Source: Candidatus Enterococcus ferrettii
GTDB lineage: Bacteria; Bacillota; Bacilli; Lactobacillales; Enterococcaceae
NCBI RefSeq assembly: GCF_017377655.1
Contig: NZ_JAFREL010000140.1
Span: forward strand, 1-11,659
Direction: 5' to 3'
DNA length: 11,659 bases
Below the pieces are notes generated by a model. That model searched no databases, had not been told where the DNA came from, and saw nothing but the letters and a program-made list of their open reading frames with translations. A program made the position numbers and the translations under genes. Shown here piece by piece: positions 1-6,771 of this stretch (position 1 is its first letter; each line of letters opens with the position of its first letter).

Positions 1-52
1 TACAGGTTTAATGATAAGTAGTATGATATGATATGTCAAGAAGAAGATTTTG

Positions 53-58
53 AAGGGA
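53..58 (+). promoter_or_regulatory. Ribosome binding site that fixes the Rrf2 start
   Basis: AAGGGA lies nine bases before the ATG at 68. The upstream in-frame TTG at 50 overlaps this motif and has no ribosome site of its own, so translation should start at 68. Confidence 0.7.
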
Positions 59-67
59 ACGACAGAA

Positions 68-535
68 ATGAAATATTCAATCCAATTAAGCGATGCGATA
101 CATATCCTTGCTTACATTGAAATTTTTAAGAATACTGACTGGCTTTCCAGTGATAGGATTGCCAAAAGTGTTGAAACGAATCCAGCAAATATCCGAAAAA
201 TTATGAGTCAGCTGAGAAAATCAAACTTGATTATTACCCAAGCAGGGAAACCAACCCCTACCTTGGCAAAACAGCCTGAAGAAATAAGTTTATTAGCTAT
301 CTATAAAAGTATTGAAGGCAACACCAATTTAATCCAAGTTGATCCAAAGACGAATCCAAATTGTATTGTTGGTGCCAATATTCAAGAAGTCTTAGCGGAA
401 AAATATACCCTGCTTCAACGCAGTATTGAAAAGGAAATGAGTGAGATTACACTTGATTCGTTCATTCATGAAATTGCACAGTTAGAGATTGAAAAGAGAC
501 CTGAAAACAGGACTATTGTCGATGAATATCTATAA
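68..535 (+). CDS. Rrf2-family winged-helix transcriptional regulator (YwnA-like)
   Basis: A 155-residue DNA-binding regulator, the usual size for Rrf2 proteins. The N-terminus (MKYSIQLSDAIHIL) and the helix-turn-helix near residues 26-55 (LSSDRIAKSVETNPANIRK) are typical, followed by a wing and the segment EEISLLAIYKSIEG. There is one cysteine, C99, in NPNCIVGANI. Iron-sulfur members such as IscR and NsrR carry three clustered cysteines, so this protein probably does not hold a classical cluster. It resembles the single-Cys YwnA type, where a redox or small-molecule signal is possible but unproven. It is the only plus-strand gene, convergent with the integrase-like gene, and nothing links it to the sugar operons. 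Tandem TATGAT motifs at 22-32 could be a -10 box, but the -35 region is at or beyond the window edge. Its target may be upstream of the window. Family assignment is firm; function is not known. Confidence 0.9.
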   Translation: MKYSIQLSDAIHILAYIEIFKNTDWLSSDRIAKSVETNPANIRKIMSQLRKSNLIITQAGKPTPTLAKQPEEISLLAIYKSIEGNTNLIQVDPKTNPNCIVGANIQEVLAEKYTLLQRSIEKEMSEITLDSFIHEIAQLEIEKRPENRTIVDEYL

Positions 536-617
536 GTGATTGTTTTGCGGAGTATTGGGTGAGTTACTTAAGTGCTTGCTTCGTCGGAATTTTTTAGTTA
601 TGGCTAGCTATCTATAC

Positions 618-661
618 AAAAAAAATACCCCTGCAATTATGGCTTTATGCTTGCAGGGGTA
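618..661 (-). terminator. Rho-independent terminator of the integrase-like gene
   Basis: An 11-bp perfect inverted repeat (TACCCCTGCAA at 626-636, TTGCAGGGGTA at 651-661) has a 14-base loop. On the minus strand it is followed by an eight-base U tract (618-625). It begins about 10 bases after the stop of the integrase-like gene. The same hairpin may weakly slow plus-strand transcripts from the Rrf2 gene, but no U tract follows in that direction. Confidence 0.88.
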
Positions 662-670
662 CTTCGATAT

Positions 671-1642
671 TTAGTAAGATTCAGGAACGTTCCCTTTTTT
701 GTTATTTAAGAACGGCCACATAGGCAGCACCTTCTTGTAACCTAGTTCAACATATGTATCACTTATCCTTGGTTCAGTCCAAAGTATCCGATCTCTTCTA
801 AAAACAAGCTCATTCTTCGCGCTCTTCTTAAGTTCCTGTAAGACTTGATAAGTCATTTTTGGTATCGGTAGTTTGCGAATGCCAGCATGCTCGACTACCT
901 CACTGGCTACATTCTGATAGGAAGTATTTAGCTCAATTAATCGGTTTTCAAAATCAATATCTTTCCATTCTAACGATAGCAGCTTGCTCATTTGCAGTTT
1001 TGTTTCCTGATTGATGCACAAAGCAGCTTTCAGCTGGAATCCATCGCTCTCTGGAGACTCTTCCAGCAAGTTTGCTATTGTAAAATTTGCGAAGAACTCC
1101 TCTTTATTTGGTCGCCAAGCATAATAGTAAGGATTATACCGTATGAATTTCGCTCTTTTTGCTTTCCACATCAATGCGTTAAATAGTAAAAAGATCTCCT
1201 TGGCTTTTTCTTTTTCATAGCTCTCAATCAGCATCTTTATAAATTCATTGACTCTCTCAGGGGTAATCAATGTGATAGGCAGATCACCAAATTCTGGAAC
1301 AAGGTAGTTCTCTATCAGCATTTTGTATCTCTGATGTGTCCATTTTTTTCTTTCTCGTCTTTCTTTATCGGCCTCTAGAAAATATATGCACCATTCGCTG
1401 AAGGTATAAACCTTTGTCGTTGCATTCTTTCGATTAGGTAAATCACCCACAAAACGATGTTTTTTTATAAACTCTTTTTCATAGGCTTTCTTTATCTCTA
1501 CTTTTTTTGCTTTGGCTTCTTCTCTGGTTTCACCATAAACAGAAAAAAATTTCTTTCCACCATTTTTTCTTTTGCCGATTGGAAAACGTCCCTCCCAACG
1601 GCCATCTGATCTTAAATAAATATTGTCCCCTTTTTTCGACAT
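671..1642 (-). CDS. Tyrosine recombinase/integrase-like protein, catalytic part missing
   Basis: A 323-residue protein with the layout of phage or transposon integrases. It has an AP2-like arm-binding domain (about 5-55; DGRWEGRF, then SVYGETREEAKAK) and a SAM-like core-binding domain (about 78-175; TFSEWCIYFLE, LVPEFGDLPITLITPERVNEFI). The first part of the catalytic fold is also present (about 200-300; LLSLEWKDIDFENRLIELN). In active enzymes the helix before that strand reads roughly TGLRxGELLAL with the first catalytic Arg. Here it is TKLQMSKLLSL, so the Arg is replaced (near Q217). The protein ends about where HxLRHT would begin, so HxxR, the second His/Trp and the Tyr nucleophile are absent. 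A strong terminator follows within about 10 bases, leaving no room for a frameshifted remainder. The start has an AGGGA-type ribosome site. It may be a decayed integrase or a DNA-binding protein kept for regulation. No attachment site or other element gene is visible. Confidence 0.8.
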   Translation of the reverse strand: MSKKGDNIYLRSDGRWEGRFPIGKRKNGGKKFFSVYGETREEAKAKKVEIKKAYEKEFIKKHRFVGDLPNRKNATTKVYTFSEWCIYFLEADKERRERKKWTHQRYKMLIENYLVPEFGDLPITLITPERVNEFIKMLIESYEKEKAKEIFLLFNALMWKAKRAKFIRYNPYYYAWRPNKEEFFANFTIANLLEESPESDGFQLKAALCINQETKLQMSKLLSLEWKDIDFENRLIELNTSYQNVASEVVEHAGIRKLPIPKMTYQVLQELKKSAKNELVFRRDRILWTEPRISDTYVELGYKKVLPMWPFLNNKKGNVPESY

Positions 1643-1661
1643 TTATCCCTCTCCCTGCTTA

Positions 1662-1679
1662 TAAACGATCAAATCGTTT
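1662..1679. repeat. Palindrome in the leader of the integrase-like gene, candidate operator
   Basis: AAACGAT-CAA-ATCGTTT (1663-1679) is a perfect 7-3-7 palindrome located 20 bases before the start codon. Its left part, TAAACGATCA (1662-1671), recurs exactly at 1756-1765, in the same orientation 94 bases away. It could be an operator for a DNA-binding protein, perhaps the integrase-like protein itself; that is inference. Confidence 0.5.
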
Positions 1680-1755
1680 TACCTTCCTATTTTACTATAG
1701 CAGGAAAAAAATTCCTAATATTTCCATCACTCATAACAACAAAACTAACAATCAT

Positions 1756-1765
1756 TAAACGATCA
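1756..1765. repeat. Second copy of TAAACGATCA
   Basis: Exact 10-base direct repeat of 1662-1671. It lies between the predicted promoter at 1794-1822 and the gene, about 25-30 bases after the expected transcription start. Only one half of the palindrome is present here. Confidence 0.45.
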
Positions 1766-1793
1766 TCAATTTAAATAACCAAAGGAATAAATA

Positions 1794-1822
1794 ATTATAA
1801 TAAGTCTTACAATCTGAATCAA
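1794..1822 (-). promoter_or_regulatory. Sigma-A promoter for the integrase-like gene
   Basis: On the minus strand TTGATT (1817-1822), a 17-base spacer and a perfect TATAAT (1794-1799) form a near-consensus promoter. Transcription should start near 1787, giving a leader of about 145 bases that contains both TAAACGATCA copies. Confidence 0.65.
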
Positions 1823-2008
1823 GGGAATCAATTGATGGTGTATTAACAGTACCGTTATCATTACTGACAAAATGGGTAAGTGAATATACTCTTAAGGTAT
1901 AATCAGCTCATTTACTTATTTTCGTAAATTGACAGATTATTCTATCTATCCATTCCTAAATATTTTTTTATGTATTAGGAGAAAAGACCGGCAGATTTAG
2001 TATGATTT

Positions 2009-2515
2009 CTAAATCAAACGAAAGTACCTGAGACCTTCAACAACTCCAAACTCTGAATTACTTTTGGTTATATAACTACTTTGCTCCTTGATTATTAAGC
2101 AAGCATTTCCCATAGCAACTCTCGTGTTACAAATTTTAAATAATGCTAAATCTTTCTCAGTGTTCCCAAAAGCATAGAGCTTTAATTGTTCATCATCAAA
2201 TTCCTGAATAACTCTCCTCACTCTTTTTTCTTTAACTACCTCAGAATCTTTTTCAAGTACTACTTCATCGTCCTTTAGTTCTAATCCATTCAAAAGGACG
2301 TGGGTTTCTTTGTCACTAATAATTGAGTTTATCCCTAGTCTTCTTGCCATAACCTGCAAATCATCAAAATATTTATCTGTCACAATTATTGGCAGATACC
2401 CGTTCCATCTTAAGTTTCTCATGGCAGTAATCATAGAAAAATCTAGCTTATTCTTTTTATTTAAAAGTACTCCTTCCACATTAAAGAAAACTAACCCCTT
2501 CATTCTTTTGTTCAT
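2009..2515 (-). CDS. Small capless HAD-superfamily (Cof-like) protein, probably inactive
   Basis: A 168-residue protein that aligns by motif to Cof-type HAD phosphatases, which are usually about 270 residues. Motif I, normally DxDGTLL, reads NVEGVLL: the nucleophile Asp is N12 and the second Asp is E14. Motif II is IIVTDK (T46). Motif IV, normally GDxxNDxxM, reads GNTEKDLALF, keeping only D122. The C-terminal pieces RVAMGNA (132-138) and ITKSNSEFGV (149-158) are classic Cof features. After residues 70-95 the chain jumps to the end of the Rossmann core, so the substrate-selecting cap domain is missing. With nucleophile and most Mg-binding acids altered, phosphatase activity is unlikely. It may be a binding or regulatory relic, or decaying. 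It lies after the operon B terminator, so it depends on read-through or a weak promoter. The ATG has a GGTGG-type ribosome site. Confidence 0.75.
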   Translation of the reverse strand: MNKRMKGLVFFNVEGVLLNKKNKLDFSMITAMRNLRWNGYLPIIVTDKYFDDLQVMARRLGINSIISDKETHVLLNGLELKDDEVVLEKDSEVVKEKRVRRVIQEFDDEQLKLYAFGNTEKDLALFKICNTRVAMGNACLIIKEQSSYITKSNSEFGVVEGLRYFRLI

Positions 2516-2552
2516 ATTAACACCACCGCCTTCTCTTTTTAGTTAACCTTTT

Positions 2553-2581
2553 CTTTTACTTCTGCTATGAACCATCTTCAA
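2553..2581 (-). promoter_or_regulatory. Possible weak promoter for the HAD-like gene
   Basis: On the minus strand TTGAAG (2576-2581) and TAAAAG (2553-2558) are 17 bases apart, between the operon B terminator and the HAD-like start. Both boxes are imperfect, so this is tentative. Confidence 0.3.
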
Positions 2582-2604
2582 CTCTTAAAATGCGAGGTAC
2601 TTAT

Positions 2605-2644
2605 AAAAAAGCGGACAAGTCACTTTTTACAATGACTTGCCTGC
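2605..2644 (-). terminator. Rho-independent terminator of the mannose-family PTS operon
   Basis: On the minus strand a 12-bp stem (2611-2622 with 2633-2644, one mismatch and one G-U pair) has a 10-base loop and is followed by six U (2605-2610). It starts about 9 bases after the EIIA stop codon and separates operon B from the HAD-like gene. Confidence 0.85.
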
Positions 2645-2652
2645 CTCAATTA

Positions 2653-3084
2653 TTACAGTGCTTCTTCTTCTTCAACGTTATCAACATGGTGAAAAATATC
2701 AATAGTCGTGGATTTTAAATCATTTATATCCTGATGGATTTCTTCTAAATTTTTTCCATCCTTTGTTAAAAGTGTATTTAACACAACAGGCATATTCATT
2801 CCACTAACAATCAAGGAGTTATTTATCATATCTTTTTTATTGATCAGATCTATCGCATTTGTAAATGGGGAGCCTGATAAAATATCACAAAACAAGAGTA
2901 TCTTATCTTCTTTCTTGATTTCTTGTAGGATCAGACTAAATTTCTTTCTAAAATCAGCTACCTGCATATCTTCTTCAAGTCCGACTGCTTTAAAATCCCC
3001 TCGCTTAGAGGCCATCATTTCTACAGCATTTTTCAAGCCTTCAGCGAATGTGCCATGACTAACTAAGAGAACATACTTCATCAT
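2653..3084 (-). CDS. PTS mannose-family EIIA component
   Basis: A 143-residue cytoplasmic phosphocarrier that takes phosphate from HPr and passes it to EIIB. The N-terminal VSHGTFAEGL carries the phosphorylated His (H10, or H9 from the second Met). The segment LLFCDILSGSPFTNA (about 63-77) is the usual second conserved loop. Length fits a free-standing EIIA(Man) domain. Two adjacent ATG codons are possible starts: AGGAG is five bases before the first and eight before the second, so the second is slightly preferred. The last gene of operon B, it starts 8 bases after the GH1 stop and sits behind the glycosidase rather than beside EIIB. The C-terminus ends in an acidic run (EEEEAL). It has its own ribosome site, so it may still be translated despite the upstream amber codon. 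Confidence 0.92.
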   Translation of the reverse strand: MMKYVLLVSHGTFAEGLKNAVEMMASKRGDFKAVGLEEDMQVADFRKKFSLILQEIKKEDKILLFCDILSGSPFTNAIDLINKKDMINNSLIVSGMNMPVVLNTLLTKDGKNLEEIHQDINDLKSTTIDIFHHVDNVEEEEAL

Positions 3085-3092
3085 TTCATCTC

Positions 3093-4487
3093 CTATTCAA
3101 TTTCACCTGCATCTGTTATTTGTTTAAACCAATATAAGGACTTCTTTGGTCGTCTCTCATAAGTTTCTAAGTCTAATTCCAGCAACCCATACCGATTTTT
3201 GAAAGCATTCCGAGCGGAAAGATTATCCACGAATGACCACACCAAATAACCAAAACAATTTGAGCCCATTTCTTTAACCCTTAAGGTGTTTTTCAAGTGT
3301 TCCTTGAGAAATTCAATTCGATAATCATCGTCAATTCGTCCATACTTGTTTCTAAATCGGTTTTCACCTTCAATCCCGATTCCGTTCTCACTGACAAACC
3401 AAGGAATATTTCCATAATCATTTTTAATTCTCATTCCAATGTCAATAATTGCTTCTTCGTAAATCTCCCAACCTCTGTCGCTATTAAATTTACGCTCCGG
3501 CATTACCCAAGTTTCATAGTAGTATTCTGGATGAAACGCTGACTTATCAAACTCAGACTCTCTAGCTTTGACACGGATCGGGAAGTAGTAGTCCACACCC
3601 AGTACATCAATTTGATTGTTTTGAATATTTTCAAGATCCCCGTCATAATAGTTAAACATGCAATCATGCTTTTTCAATTCATCAATGAATTCAGTTGGGA
3701 ATTCTCCTTTGAGATAAGGATCAAGATACATCCGAACATGAAATAAATCAGCATAATAAGCTGCTTGAACATCTCTAATTTCAGTACTCCGAGCATAAAT
3801 GGGAGTCATATGGACCATCGCACCAATTTTACAGCCGTAATCCTTATATTGATGAATAATTTGTACAGCCTTGGAAGTTGCCAGAATTTTATGAAAATGC
3901 GCTTGATAAGCTTCTTTGGGATCATGTTTAAACGGATACCAAATGTTCTCCATGTAACCATTGTCTATTGGAATATTCGGTTCAGTAAAAGCAAACTACC
4001 ATTTAACTTCTGAATGGAAATTTTCTAACACTTTTTCAACATACAATTGATAGAGCTCAACGGTTTTCCTTCCTACCCAACCATTATATTTTTCAAATAG
4101 TATCGCTGGAATATCCCAATGCTCCAAAGAAATCACTGGTTTCATCCCATTCTCTTTAATTTCCTTAATGACTGATCGATAGTAGTCAACTGCTCTAGTA
4201 TCAACTTTGCCAGTTAAAGGGTCTTTCATGAATCTTGCCCATTGAATGGTAAAACGAAAAGTATTTAACCCAAACGAAGCCATCGTTTTAATATCTTCCT
4301 TGTAGTTTGAATAGAAGTCGCTCGCTTTTTGCGGCCCTATTTTATCAAACCAAATATCTGGATTCGTTTCATAAAATAGTTCTGCCCAGCTTTTTTGATC
4401 TGAATCTTTTCCTGCTATTCCTTCAATTTGCCAAGCACTACTAGATGTTCCTATTAAGAAATTACCCGGTATTTTTATTCTGTTCAT
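3093..4487 (-). pseudogene. GH1 6-phospho-beta-glycosidase, interrupted by an in-frame amber codon
   Basis: Two open segments (4487-3996 and 3953-3093) lie in the same frame and together make one GH1 enzyme of about 464 residues, the normal length. Codon 164 (3996-3998) is TAG. The family motif VKYWxTFNEP here reads VKW-stop-FAFTEP, so the stop sits on the conserved Trp, consistent with a single TGG to TAG change. The rest looks intact: FLIGTSSSAWQIEG, LEHWDIPA, acid/base Glu at 169 (TEP instead of NEP), nucleophile Glu at about 367 (VSENG). The C-terminal LSARNAFKNRYG matches the 6-phosphate-binding loop. It keeps the Ser; the next residue is Ala, as in 6-phospho-beta-glucosidases, not Trp as in LacG; the expected Lys is Asn. 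The product would hydrolyse a phosphorylated beta-glycoside delivered by the surrounding PTS. The downstream ATG at 3953 has no ribosome site. The gene itself starts with a strong AGGAGG, 12 bases after EIID. A sequencing error or suppression remains possible. Confidence 0.88.
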
Positions 4488-4499
4488 TGTTTTCCCCTC

Positions 4500-5312
4500 C
4501 TAAAAAATACCGATAGCTACACCAGCTAATGCAATAATCAAAAACACTAAAATCATTTTTAATGACGAGATATTCTTTTTTGACATCAGCCACCAGCTTA
4601 GTAAAATTACCAATAAGGGAACTAAATTAGGAAAAATTGTATTCACCATCTCGTTCGCAACGATTCCTTTGCTACCATTCGCTGCTCCGATTGTGAAGTT
4701 TAAATTGAGAGAAACATAAGAGGCTCCAACTCCTCCAACTACAATAGCCCCGAGAACATTTATAGCCTTTCTCACTTTTTGAGCGGTTTCTCCAATTAAA
4801 ATATCAATGGATTTCGTTCCTAGAGTATACCCTTTCATAAAAAGAGTATACGAAATTGGAACCATTGCTCCTAGATAGGCAATGATATAAAACAGGGGAC
4901 CAATAATACTACCGTCCCGCGATATGCCGACCGCAATCGAGAGTAAAAGAGGAATTAGCATACCAGGTACCATAGCGTCACCAATACCAGCTAATGGCCC
5001 CATTAAACCAACTTTAATACTATTAATGGTGTCATCATCGATTTCCACACCGTTTGCTCTTTCTTCCTCTAGTCCGCACACAACGCCGCCGATAATACTG
5101 CCAATTTGCGGTTCTGTACAGTAGAAACCACTATGCCGCTTCAATCCCTTCTGAACTTCCTGCGGGTTATTAGGATATAGGTCCTTCAGTATGGGAATCA
5201 TCGAATCACAAAAGCCAAAGGCCATTTCCCATTGATAGGTCATATCTACTAAATAGCCCGCCTCCCAACGAATCCAGCTTTCTTTCAAAGCTTTTTTACT
5301 AAGCTTTTTCAT
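4500..5312 (-). CDS. PTS mannose-family EIID component
   Basis: A 270-residue membrane subunit that forms the sugar channel with EIIC. Typical features are WEMAFGFCDSMIPILKDLYP (about 28-47), HSGFYCTEPQIGSIIGG (60-76), the strongly conserved GLMGPLAGIGDAMVPG (102-117) and several hydrophobic segments. These include about 117-137, 141-160 and 186-201, plus a C-terminal pair near 230-242 and 251-270. Length is normal. Its ATG overlaps the EIIC stop by one base (TAATG) with a strong AGAGGAGG upstream, so translation of EIIC and EIID is coupled. The cognate EIIA and EIIB are in the same operon. Sugar specificity cannot be read from this subunit; the neighbouring GH1 gene suggests a beta-glucoside. 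Confidence 0.94.
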   Translation of the reverse strand: MKKLSKKALKESWIRWEAGYLVDMTYQWEMAFGFCDSMIPILKDLYPNNPQEVQKGLKRHSGFYCTEPQIGSIIGGVVCGLEEERANGVEIDDDTINSIKVGLMGPLAGIGDAMVPGMLIPLLLSIAVGISRDGSIIGPLFYIIAYLGAMVPISYTLFMKGYTLGTKSIDILIGETAQKVRKAINVLGAIVVGGVGASYVSLNLNFTIGAANGSKGIVANEMVNTIFPNLVPLLVILLSWWLMSKKNISSLKMILVFLIIALAGVAIGIF

Positions 5313-6133
5313 TACAAAACCTCCTCTAGATCATCGTCATCTGTCATCAAATTTTTTGGTGTGCTATCACTTTTCTGATAAGACATTAAAGCAAAGAAAC
5401 CGGCAATTATTGCTAGAGAAACCATATTAACGCCAAGAGCTGATACTAACGTGAATCCGAAAACAATTGTTAAAAGATCGCCTAAATCCTTAACTAAGTT
5501 TTTTACTAAAAGCCCTACTCCGATAGCCGGGAACAAGCCGCCTAAAACTGTTAATACTCTCATAACGTATGACTCAGCAGGAAAAGTATTGATGATCCAA
5601 GCCGCTACATCTTGTCCGTAATACAACACCATAAAAGTAGGAATCAAGCGAGAAGCAAGTAATAAGAGCTGGGGAAAAATCCAATGATTCCTTAAAAAAA
5701 CTTTCTCATCTCCACTTTGAATTGCTGTGATAACTCTTTCATTAAATCCTGAATTTAGAATACAAACTAAGTTGTGCAAAATAATTCCTACGGCACCCAT
5801 TGCTGTCGCGATTGAAACCGCTGCTTCAATCGTTGAACCATTTCTTACCGCTACAATACCTAATCCAACACCAATGAAGGCGGCTGCATTGAGATCGGTC
5901 GGCATAGTGCCTCCTGGAGTAACCATTGCAATAAAGACAGTTTGGACCGCAGCTCCTACAATAATCCCCGTTTGAATATCGCCAAGAATAACTCCAATTA
6001 ACAAGCCTGACACTAAAGGCCGCCCAACCACATACCAACCACCAATACATCCTAACAACCATGGTGACATTAAGGTCCCTAAGTAAGCAAGTATACCTAT
6101 TAGCAAGGCTTGAAAAATATTTATATCCATCAT
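5312..6133 (-). CDS. PTS mannose-family EIIC component
   Basis: A 273-residue integral membrane permease subunit of the mannose/fructose/sorbose family. Conserved landmarks are RPLVSGLLIGVILGDIQTGI (about 38-57), the stretch AVQTVFIAMVTPGGTMPTDL (62-81), and many hydrophobic helices through to residue 250. The charged tail ends in DDDDLEEVL. Length is normal for EIIC(Man). Two adjacent ATG codons (6133 and 6130) are possible starts behind a GGTAGG-type ribosome site. It begins 14 bases after the EIIB stop and overlaps the EIID start by one base. With EIID it forms the translocation unit. Confidence 0.94.
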   Translation of the reverse strand: MMDINIFQALLIGILAYLGTLMSPWLLGCIGGWYVVGRPLVSGLLIGVILGDIQTGIIVGAAVQTVFIAMVTPGGTMPTDLNAAAFIGVGLGIVAVRNGSTIEAAVSIATAMGAVGIILHNLVCILNSGFNERVITAIQSGDEKVFLRNHWIFPQLLLLASRLIPTFMVLYYGQDVAAWIINTFPAESYVMRVLTVLGGLFPAIGVGLLVKNLVKDLGDLLTIVFGFTLVSALGVNMVSLAIIAGFFALMSYQKSDSTPKNLMTDDDDLEEVL

Positions 6134-6147
6134 TCTACCTACCTTCT

Positions 6148-6651
6148 CTATTTTTTAGCGAAAGCTAACAACTCAGCTTTTACTGCAGAAAATTTCACCT
6201 TAGTAGCATCGGGAACAATTTGATATTCAATCTCGTACCCTTTGTCAAAAATCTTTTGGTATGCTTCAACATCAGTAGCTGTTACATCACAGTTTTTTCC
6301 AACTTGAAAAGTATCTTCCTTAGCACTTTGAGGTCCAACATTAAGAACAGTTACATTTGTTTGCATGTCGTGATCCACTAATAATTTGCACATCGTTTCA
6401 GGTTCCTTAGTAATTACGAAATAGTTTTTGGCGCTCTTTTCTGCCTCATGCATTTTTGATAAAAACTGTTCCATAGTCCAAACGAACGTTTTTTTGTCCG
6501 AAGAAGCTTTTAGTGCTTGCTTAATTAGAGAATCTTTTGCCGCTTTGTCGTTAACAGCAATAAGACCATCGCATTGCCGTTCCATCGCCCATCGTGTTAC
6601 AACTTGCCCGTGAATAATCCTGTCATCGCACCTCAAAAAACTGATTGTCAT
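6148..6651 (-). CDS. PTS mannose-family EIIB component
   Basis: A cytoplasmic phosphocarrier that accepts phosphate from EIIA and gives it to the incoming sugar. The start used here (167 residues) is preferred over the ATG at 6669: AAGGGGA stands five bases before 6651, while the upstream ATG has no ribosome site, and the family begins right at this point (MTISFLRCDDRIIHGQV). H14 in DDRIIHGQV is the phosphorylated His; EIIB of this family uses His, not Cys. VTVLNVGPQSAKED (about 113-126) is another typical block. First gene of operon B, behind a sigma-A promoter with a cre site, after a leader of about 114 bases. The gene order EIIB-EIIC-EIID-GH1-EIIA shows a complete transporter with its own hydrolase. 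Confidence 0.93.
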   Translation of the reverse strand: MTISFLRCDDRIIHGQVVTRWAMERQCDGLIAVNDKAAKDSLIKQALKASSDKKTFVWTMEQFLSKMHEAEKSAKNYFVITKEPETMCKLLVDHDMQTNVTVLNVGPQSAKEDTFQVGKNCDVTATDVEAYQKIFDKGYEIEYQIVPDATKVKFSAVKAELLAFAKK

Positions 6652-6656
6652 AAAAA

Positions 6657-6663
6657 TCCCCTT
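6657..6663 (-). promoter_or_regulatory. Ribosome binding site that fixes the EIIB start
   Basis: AAGGGGA on the minus strand, five bases before the ATG at 6651. It lies inside the longer frame opened by the ATG at 6669, so that earlier Met is unlikely to be used. Confidence 0.7.
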
Positions 6664-6669
6664 CCCCAT

Positions 6670-6717
6670 TGTTAGAATGTTTTCATATAGTTGCGCTAAG
6701 CTAAATGATGTCTAACA
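6670..6717 (-). other. Inverted repeat in the EIIB leader, possible mRNA hairpin
   Basis: TGTTAGA (6670-6676) and TCTAACA (6711-6717) are perfect 7-base inverted arms 34 bases apart, directly before the GGGGAAGGGGA ribosome site. In the transcript they could close a stem next to the start region. No known riboswitch or RAT antiterminator sequence was recognised. Confidence 0.3.
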
Positions 6718-6750
6718 CTTTTGTATTTAATTTCCTATACCAAACTAGTT

Positions 6751-6767
6751 TTGTATTTTTAATACAT
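6751..6767. promoter_or_regulatory. Candidate operator, copy 2 of TTGTA-N7-TACA (operon B start region)
   Basis: TTGTA (6751-6755), seven bases, TACA (6763-6766): the same arms and spacing as the copies at 6804-6826 and 11640-11656. It covers the predicted transcription start of operon B (near 6765). Its centre is 56 bases from that of the upstream copy. Confidence 0.45.
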
Positions 6768-6771
6768 TTCT

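Larger units (their letters stand above)
1643..2008. other. Intergenic region holding the integrase-like gene's promoter and repeats
   Basis: These 366 bases hold no convincing coding frame. They contain a minus-strand sigma-A promoter (1794-1822) and two copies of TAAACGATCA, one inside a palindrome. There is also a weak plus-strand promoter-like pair, TTGATG (1832-1837) and TATCAT (1856-1861), with no gene after it. An imperfect CCTAAATA/TATTAGG repeat at 1955-1979 lies after the HAD-like gene, but it lacks a U tract and is not a good terminator. HAD transcripts may therefore run on toward the integrase-like gene. Confidence 0.6.

Noticed and set aside
22..32. Tandem TATGAT as a firm -10 box for the Rrf2 gene.
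   Set aside because: The matching -35 hexamer is poor or outside the window, so a promoter cannot be supported.
671..1642. Integrase as proof of an integrated phage, ICE or genomic island with att sites.
   Set aside because: The protein lacks catalytic residues, no tRNA or direct-repeat att core is visible, and no other mobile-element genes are in the window.
1955..1979. CCTAAATA/TATTAGG repeat as terminator of the HAD-like gene.
   Set aside because: The stem is short and AT-rich, the arms do not match fully, and no U tract follows on the minus strand.
3951..3953. ATG after the amber codon as a true restart giving a separate 286-residue protein.
   Set aside because: No ribosome site precedes it, and the segment lacks the N-terminal half of the barrel and the acid/base Glu; it is the 3' part of one interrupted gene.
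6742..6751. Palindrome AAACTAGTTT in the EIIB leader, considered as an operator.
   Set aside because: It occurs once, is short and AT-rich, and no second copy was seen near the other operon; the TTGTA-N7-TACA motif is better supported.
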